From Glutamicibacter sp. MNS18 (lineage in GTDB: Bacteria; Actinomycetota; Actinomycetes; Actinomycetales; Micrococcaceae), in NCBI RefSeq assembly GCF_026107515.2, contig NZ_JAPCHW010000001.1, forward strand, positions 248,001 through 312,000: a DNA stretch of 64,000 nt. Direction: 5' to 3'. Position numbers and translations under genes: made by a program. The notes beneath the pieces were generated by a model that had not been told where the DNA came from, did not search any database, and worked only from the letters and a program-made list of their open reading frames with translations. This document shows, one piece after another, positions 58,706-64,000 of the stretch. Within the stretch, counting starts at the first letter, position 1. Each line of letters starts with the position of its first letter.

Positions 58706-61272
58706 GCGGCCCGCTGCCGGGCGCGGAAGCCAGACTGATCCAGGACCTGCTGGAGCAGGGAGCCGGCCGGCACCGCTGGGGATGGGTGATCCACGACGGT
58801 TTCCTGGACAGCCTGGATCTGTGGACCGGCCAGCTGCGGCAACACCCGGGGCTTCACCTGCTGGGCCGCATCAGGGCCACCGGGATGCCCGGGACCGAAG
58901 GCGCGGACCTGCAGCCGCTGGCGGCCCAACTCGGTGGCGCGCTGGCCGCGGAATCCGTCCAGGGCCCGGCCGCAGGACTGTTCGGTGCACTGGAGCATTT
59001 CCGCCGGTTGCTTGAGAGCCGGCCAGGCACTCCGGTCCTGGTCATCCAGCAACCGGCCGACCTGGACGGGTTCAGCCAGCGGGTGCTGGGAGCCCTGGCC
59101 CAGGAGGGACGGCTGCGTCTGGCCCTGCACCTGGTACCGGGCGGCACGCTGCCGGTGCGCTGGCTGCGCTGGGACGAGGCCGGCTACCTGGTCCATTGTC
59201 CGGTGCTGCGCCTGCCCGCGGCACGGATCCCGGAGCTGTTCCGGGTGACCGGCCCGATTCCGGTGCCCGAGTTGTGCGCCATCGGCTTGCACCACGCCAC
59301 CGGGGGAGAGCAGCGGGTACTGGACGCGCTGCTTCAGCACACCGACCCGGAACAGCTCAGGTCCCGGTTGACCACCGGACGGATCGGAGGGCTGACCGGA
59401 TCGGGGCAGCTGTCGAACCTCTTGCGGCTACGCCGGGTCCGGCTGCTGCCCGAACTGCGTGAGCTGCTCGACCTGTGTGCACTGGCCGGGCACCTGCCGG
59501 TGGCCGTGGCCCGCCGCCTGTCCGGCCGCGCGGTACTGGACCAGCTGACCGCCGGGGGACTGCTCCGGCGCGAATGGTGCTCCGGAACCATGGTGGTCGC
59601 CCTGAACGGGACACTGCTCGGCGAGTACTGGACGGCCCTGCTCTCACCCTACGACCAGGTACGCCTGGCCGAGCGGCTGGAAGCCGAAACCCCGTGCTGC
59701 CAGGTCGGCAGCATCAACCGTCGGTTGGTGCAGCTGGGCCGCCTGGAATCCCCTGACACCGGGGAACTGTGCCAGGCCCTGGACCTGGCCTGCGACCGGG
59801 GAGAGTTCGCCGCGGCCGAAAGGCTCGCCCGGGCCCTCCGGGAGCAGCTGGGCAGCCTGCGCTCGCAGCAGGGCTACCAGCAGGCGCTGACCGCGTTGGC
59901 CCGGCATGCCGCGCTGCTCCAGGGTCCCTACCAGGCGCTGCGGGTGCTCAACTCCCGGACGGGTCCGCACCGGTACGACTGGAGCGACCCGGCCGGCACG
60001 GCCCTGGTGGTGCAGCAATGCCTCGAAACCGGGCGGCTGCTGCCCACCGCACAACGCCTGGCCGTCCTGGGCTCGCTGCCCGTCCCGGCCGAACACGGGG
60101 ATCCGGCGTTCTGGGCCCTGCTGCCAGCCGATGAGTTGCATGGGCACATGCGCCGTGGCCTGGCCGCGGCGCTGAACGCCAACCTGCGCGGCGCGGTGGT
60201 GCACTTCATCGCCGGACTGCGCAAATGCGGGCTGCACCCGCAATCCTCCAACGCCCGGACGCTGCGGGTCAGCTTCCTGGCCAATGCGGCGATCTGCCTG
60301 GCCCTGGGCGGCTACCACCGGCAGTGGAACACCCTGCTCGCCCGGTTGCGTGAACAGCCGGCACCGTGGCACGCCCACGCCGCACCGGCCTGGCATGCGG
60401 CGCAGGGCATGATCCAGCTGCAGGACGGGGACCTGGAGGACGGGCGCCGGATGTTGGCCGAGGCCGCGGCCCTGGCCCGGGACGTGGACCAGAACAATGT
60501 CAGCGACGGGGCACACGCCTTCGAGGTCTGGCTTGGCGCCCAGCAGCTGAACGACGAGCCGTCCACGGCCCGCACCCCGCTGCCGCTCAGTGAACTGCTG
60601 GGCCTGGGTCGAGGCGCGCTGGAGGAGGAGCTGAGCCAGGCCCTGATGCGCGAGCCGGAGGCGTTGGCCAGGGCCCTGGAACTGGCCCACGGGCTGCAGG
60701 ATCCGCGGGGCCGGGCGATCAGCCTGGCCACCCGGGCCGAACTGGGATTGCTGGATCCGCTGGAGGCGGTGGGCACGCTGCGGGAGATGGGCCAGGATTT
60801 CCTGGCCGCCTGGCTGGTGGACGGGATCCTGCTGCGGCGCATGCTGGTGCACGTGGTCGACATGCCCATCCCGCAATCCCGGCGCATTGAGGAGCTGATG
60901 GCCTTCACCGGCGAATTGATCCGCCGTTGCGAATCCGTGCAGCTGCCACCCTTGCCGGCCCCGCTGGTCCAGGTGCTGCGCACCGCACCGGAACAATCGC
61001 TGCCGGTCCTGCCCTTTGCGGCCCACGAAGCCAAACGCCGCAAGCTGACCCAGCGGGAGGCGCAGATCCTCGGCCTGGTGCGTTGCGGCCGCGGCAACCG
61101 CGACATCGCCCGCGAGCTGACCGTGTCCATCCGTACCGTGGAGGGGCATATCGCCGCCATCCTGGACAAATACGCGCTGGGCAGCCGGGCGCTGCTGGCC
61201 GCCGAGGACATCGGGGCACACGAGCACCGCCACTACGTAATCGGGAACCAAAGACAAGTAGTCACTGCGTAA
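58702..61272 (+). CDS. Second large LuxR-family regulator, no recognisable P-loop
   Basis: 856 residues, overlapping its upstream paralogue-like neighbour by 4 nt. The C-terminus has a LuxR helix-turn-helix (KLTQREAQILGLVRCGRGNR ... IRTVEGHIAAILDKYALGSR). The N-terminal ~240 residues follow the layout of an ATPase domain but show no GxxGxGKS, and no Walker B of the usual form. The middle is helical and repeat-like. It may be a degenerate STAND partner that heterodimerises with the ATP-binding one (inference). The final ~20 residues are an unconserved tail. Function unknown. Confidence 0.82.
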   Translation: MSGPLPGAEARLIQDLLEQGAGRHRWGWVIHDGFLDSLDLWTGQLRQHPGLHLLGRIRATGMPGTEGADLQPLAAQLGGALAAESVQGPAAGLFGALEHFRRLLESRPGTPVLVIQQPADLDGFSQRVLGALAQEGRLRLALHLVPGGTLPVRWLRWDEAGYLVHCPVLRLPAARIPELFRVTGPIPVPELCAIGLHHATGGEQRVLDALLQHTDPEQLRSRLTTGRIGGLTGSGQLSNLLRLRRVRLLPELRELLDLCALAGHLPVAVARRLSGRAVLDQLTAGGLLRREWCSGTMVVALNGTLLGEYWTALLSPYDQVRLAERLEAETPCCQVGSINRRLVQLGRLESPDTGELCQALDLACDRGEFAAAERLARALREQLGSLRSQQGYQQALTALARHAALLQGPYQALRVLNSRTGPHRYDWSDPAGTALVVQQCLETGRLLPTAQRLAVLGSLPVPAEHGDPAFWALLPADELHGHMRRGLAAALNANLRGAVVHFIAGLRKCGLHPQSSNARTLRVSFLANAAICLALGGYHRQWNTLLARLREQPAPWHAHAAPAWHAAQGMIQLQDGDLEDGRRMLAEAAALARDVDQNNVSDGAHAFEVWLGAQQLNDEPSTARTPLPLSELLGLGRGALEEELSQALMREPEALARALELAHGLQDPRGRAISLATRAELGLLDPLEAVGTLREMGQDFLAAWLVDGILLRRMLVHVVDMPIPQSRRIEELMAFTGELIRRCESVQLPPLPAPLVQVLRTAPEQSLPVLPFAAHEAKRRKLTQREAQILGLVRCGRGNRDIARELTVSIRTVEGHIAAILDKYALGSRALLAAEDIGAHEHRHYVIGNQRQVVTA

Positions 61273-61479
61273 TGCGCTTAACCTGGCGACGGCCTATTCT
61301 GGTGATGGAAAGTGACGAGCACAATACCGGCGGCACTTGCGATGGGGATTGCAAGAGAAGGCACAACTGCCACCGGGTGTACGTCCCGGTTTCCGGACAC
61401 CGCAATGTCTTGTGTTGCACAGGCCTGCTGGACTGAACCCGTGGACCGGCACCTTGTCCGGCACCTTCCGGCGACCAAC

Positions 61480-61577
61480 CTCGCAGTTCGCATTTTTGGG
61501 GGGAACTGCGTGCGAGGCGCACCAACGGTGGTCACCACCAGCGCGCGGCGTGCGGGAACCAGCGGTTCCCGCACGCC
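61480..61577 (+). other. Two strong hairpins in the rplM leader region
   Basis: The 645-nt gap 61273-61917 holds no gene. Its structures are CGCAGTTC / GAACTGCG (61482-61489 with 61503-61510; the loop contains a T and G run) and a perfect 14-bp inverted repeat GGCGTGCGGGAACC / GGTTCCCGCACGCC (61547-61560 with 61564-61577, 3-nt loop). Neither is followed by a proper T-tract. They could terminate the LuxR pair or regulate rplM. Confidence 0.5.
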
Positions 61578-61651
61578 GGCCGCGCAGCCCCAATGTGACG
61601 GAAACTACCCCTGATCCACCGAACATCGCAGGTGGAACCGGACACTGAGAA

Positions 61652-61681
61652 TTGGTGGTTGGGCCGAAGATCCGGTAAACT
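61652..61681 (+). promoter_or_regulatory. Candidate rplM-rpsI promoter
   Basis: TTGGTG (61652-61657), an 18-nt spacer and TAAACT (61676-61681). This gives a leader of about 230 nt before rplM, in which no gene is supported. Confidence 0.55.
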
Positions 61682-61917
61682 CTTCTAAGTTGTGTGTGTC
61701 CACGTTCGACACTACGTACCATGGCGTGACGGCTTAGTTGCATAGTCGCTGGTCTGCCCGGTATGCGAACACCTATGGACAGCCGGTTAAATCAGTCCTC
61801 ACCTGACGTACTGGTCCAAACACAAGAATAAACACGACAGTGCTCGTCCCTGATGGATCTCACGCCATGACACAAGCGGCTGTTTGACCAGAAACGAATC
61901 AACGTAAGGCAATTACT

Positions 61918-62361
61918 GTGCGTACGTACACCCCTAAGCCTGCTGACCAGACCCGTCAGTGGCATGTCATTGACGCCACCGACGTCGTTCTCGGACGTCT
62001 GGCTGTCGAAGCAGCTGTTCTGCTGCGCGGCAAGCACAAGGCAACTTTCGCCCCCCATATGGACATGGGCGATCACGTCATCATTATCAACGCCGAGAAG
62101 GTTGCCCTGACCGGCAACAAGCTCGTGCAGAAGCGCGCCTACCGCCACTCGGGCTTCCCGGGCGGCCTGAAGAGCACTTCCTACGCCGAACTGCTGGAGA
62201 AGAATCCAGTTCAGGCTGTGGAGAAGGCCATTCGCGGCATGCTTCCGAAGAACAAGCTGTCGGGCGCCCAGCTGAGCAAGCTGAAGGTCTACCGCGGCGC
62301 TGAGCACCCACACGCTGCCCAGGCTCCGAAGCCATTCGACATCACCCAGGTCGCACAGTAG
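61918..62361 (+). CDS. rplM: 50S ribosomal protein L13
   Basis: 147 residues from a GTG start: [20 protein letters not shown], then [32 protein letters not shown]-type core and [20 protein letters not shown]13 is an early 50S assembly protein. Paired with rpsI, 37 nt downstream. Confidence 0.97.
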   Translation: MRTYTPKPADQTRQWHVIDATDVVLGRLAVEAAVLLRGKHKATFAPHMDMGDHVIIINAEKVALTGNKLVQKRAYRHSGFPGGLKSTSYAELLEKNPVQAVEKAIRGMLPKNKLSGAQLSKLKVYRGAEHPHAAQAPKPFDITQVAQ

Positions 62362-62398
62362 TCCTGGCCCCGAGTAGAAAACTTATTAGGAGATAATC

Positions 62399-62902
62399 GT
62401 GGCTCAGAACGCTGAAGAGATCAACGAATTCGAAGGCGACGCACCGTCGGCCTACACCACCGAGACCAGCGCGTCCGCTGCTTCGAGCACCGACGTCGAG
62501 CGCGCCCCATTGACCGTTTCCGGCGGTGCCGTGGGACGTCGCAAGCAGGCTATCGCCCGCGTGCGTCTGGTTCCGGGTTCCGGCAAGTGGACCCTGAACG
62601 GTCGCGACCTGGCAACCTACTTCCCGAACAAGCTGCACCAGCAGGATGTCAATGAGCCTTTCAAGGTTCTTGGCCTGGAAGACGCCTACGACGTGTTCGC
62701 ACGCATCCACGGCGGTGGCCCTTCGGGTCAGGCCGGTGCCCTGCGTTTGGGTATCGCCCGCGCGCTGAACGAAATTGATCGTGACGCCAACCGTCCGACC
62801 CTGAAGAAGGCCGGATACCTGACTCGTGACGCCCGCGTCATCGAGCGCAAGAAGGCCGGTCTGAAGAAGGCCCGCAAGGCCTCGCAGTTCTCGAAGCGCT
62901 AA
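62399..62902 (+). CDS. rpsI: 30S ribosomal protein S9
   Basis: 167 residues from a GTG start with TAGGAG upstream. An N-terminal acidic, Ser/Ala-rich extension of ~40 residues precedes the S9 core ([20 protein letters not shown] ... [19 protein letters not shown]). The C-terminus ends in [12 protein letters not shown], whose last residues contact P-site tRNA. The extension is usual in actinobacteria. Confidence 0.97.
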   Translation: MAQNAEEINEFEGDAPSAYTTETSASAASSTDVERAPLTVSGGAVGRRKQAIARVRLVPGSGKWTLNGRDLATYFPNKLHQQDVNEPFKVLGLEDAYDVFARIHGGGPSGQAGALRLGIARALNEIDRDANRPTLKKAGYLTRDARVIERKKAGLKKARKASQFSKR

Positions 62903-62919
62903 ACCCTACCGCTTCGCGC

Positions 62920-62952
62920 AAACCCCGCACCCGTTCACCGGGTGTGGGGTTT
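62920..62952. terminator. Terminator after rpsI
   Basis: Stem AAACCCCGCACCCG / CGGGTGTGGGGTTT (one G-U pair) with a TTCAC loop, then TGTCCCATTT. Can act in both directions. Confidence 0.85.
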
Positions 62953-63086
62953 GTCCCATTTAACGTGTATCCAAGGCCAAATCAGCCCGGTTCATCCGAT
63001 GCCCGATCAGGATTTTGTGCGGATGTTTCGGCCAAAGGGCACAAATGGCCCGGAACCCCGGGGCACACCACTTATGATTGAGGGTG

Positions 63087-64000
63087 ATGGCAAGGTTATT
63101 TGGGACCGATGGGGTCCGTGGAAAAGCAAACGAGTTGTTGACACCGGAGCTGGCGATGCGTCTGTCGCAGGCAGCCTCGGTGGTTTTGGGATTAAGCCAG
63201 TCCGAGGACGGCCGACGCCCAGTAGCCGTAGTGGCGAAGGACCCGCGGATCAGCGGTGACTTCCTCTCCGCTGCGATTGAAGCGGGCCTGTCGGCCTCCG
63301 GGATCGACGTGAAGGATGCCGGCACACTGCCCACGCCGGCCGCCGCCTTCCTGGTCGGGGACCTGGGCGCGGACTTCGGCGTGATGATCTCCGCCTCGCA
63401 CAACGCGGCCCCGGATAACGGAATCAAGTTCCTGGCCCGCGGCGGCAAGAAACTCGACGACGCCTTGGAAGACGCGATCGAGGCCTGCCTGACAATGGAG
63501 CCACCACGGCCCACCGGTGGTGCCGTCGGACGGGTCGCCCGTTTCGCCGATGCCGAGGACCGCTACATCATCCACCTGCTGCAGACCCTGCCCAACCGCC
63601 TGGACGGGATCAAGGTGGTCCTGGACTGCGCCCACGGGGCGGCCTCGGGCTGCTCTCCGGAGGTCTTCAACGCCGCCGGCGCAGAGGTCTTTGTCATTGG
63701 CGCGGAACCCGATGGCATCAACATCAATGACGGCTACGGTTCCACCCACCTGGAGAAGCTGCAGGCCGCCGTGCTGGAGCATGGTGCGGACCTGGGGATC
63801 GCCCACGATGGCGACGCCGACCGCTGCCTGGCCGTGGACCACGAAGGAAATGTGGTGGACGGGGACCAGATCATGGCGATCATGGCGTTGGCCCTCAAGG
63901 ACCAGGGCAAGCTCAAGGACGACACCCTGGTGGCCACCGTGATGAGCAACCTCGGCCTGAAGCTGGCCATGGAAGCCAACGGCATCACCGTGAAGCAGAC
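63087..64000 (+). CDS. glmM: Phosphoglucosamine mutase, 3' end cut by window end
   Basis: The first ~304 residues of GlmM (full length ~450), which converts glucosamine-6-phosphate to glucosamine-1-phosphate for peptidoglycan precursors. It begins [20 protein letters not shown]. Catalytic phospho-Ser104 lies in [18 protein letters not shown], and the Mg site is [11 protein letters not shown] 63087 is preceded by GAGGGTG; a GTG one codon upstream is possible. The gene follows the rpsI terminator after 134 nt, the usual actinobacterial position. Confidence 0.96.
   Translation, partial: MARLFGTDGVRGKANELLTPELAMRLSQAASVVLGLSQSEDGRRPVAVVAKDPRISGDFLSAAIEAGLSASGIDVKDAGTLPTPAAAFLVGDLGADFGVMISASHNAAPDNGIKFLARGGKKLDDALEDAIEACLTMEPPRPTGGAVGRVARFADAEDRYIIHLLQTLPNRLDGIKVVLDCAHGAASGCSPEVFNAAGAEVFVIGAEPDGININDGYGSTHLEKLQAAVLEHGADLGIAHDGDADRCLAVDHEGNVVDGDQIMAIMALALKDQGKLKDDTLVATVMSNLGLKLAMEANGITVKQ

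Overview
The window is a high-G+C actinobacterial chromosome segment, most likely from the Micrococcaceae (Arthrobacter/Glutamicibacter type). I infer this from the protein sequences, the frequent GTG/TTG starts, and the gene order tRNA-Trp - secE - nusG - rplK - rplA, rplJ - rplL, rpoB - rpoC, rpsL - rpsG - fusA - tuf, S10, spc and alpha clusters, then truA ... rplM - rpsI - glmM. No rRNA gene, CRISPR array, insertion sequence or phage module was seen.

Layout. 1-9037 is a metabolic and envelope region. It holds a truncated membrane protein, a 39-residue membrane peptide, a nitrobindin-like protein, the YgfZ folate-binding protein, 6-phosphofructokinase, a PspC/LiaF-like envelope-stress module with its own histidine kinase and response regulator, and an aspartate aminotransferase. 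9305-29905 holds the transcription/translation block from tRNA-Trp to EF-Tu. It is interrupted by a 0.9-kb leader region before rplJ and by an acyltransferase, a YbaK-type deacylase and a thiolase between rplL and rpoB. 30095-33751 encodes one very large membrane protein of unknown function.

34186-39425 is the S10 cluster (rpsJ to rpsQ). A 5.2-kb segment (about 39506-44707) then separates rpsQ from rplN. It carries a PD-(D/E)XK-type nuclease gene, possible decayed coding fragments, a divergent AraC regulator/VOC protein pair and small membrane proteins. 44708-55210 contains the spc and alpha genes (rplN to rplQ, with secY, adk, map and infA). After truA come two translationally coupled large LuxR-type regulators (56429-61272), a hairpin-rich 645-nt leader, rplM-rpsI, and the 5' part of glmM, cut by the window end.

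How the genes fit together. Most of the window builds the ribosome, RNA polymerase and their accessory factors. The operons are tight, with many 1-4 nt overlaps, and are bounded by clear hairpin terminators. The parts most worth a second look are the PspC-fused kinase module, the nuclease segment inside the ribosomal super-cluster, the paired LuxR regulators (the second has no recognisable P-loop), the unknown 1218-residue membrane protein and the structured leaders before rplJ and rplM. None proves a new system from sequence alone. All coordinates, spacings and motifs were read by eye; family assignments come from recognised motifs, not database searches.
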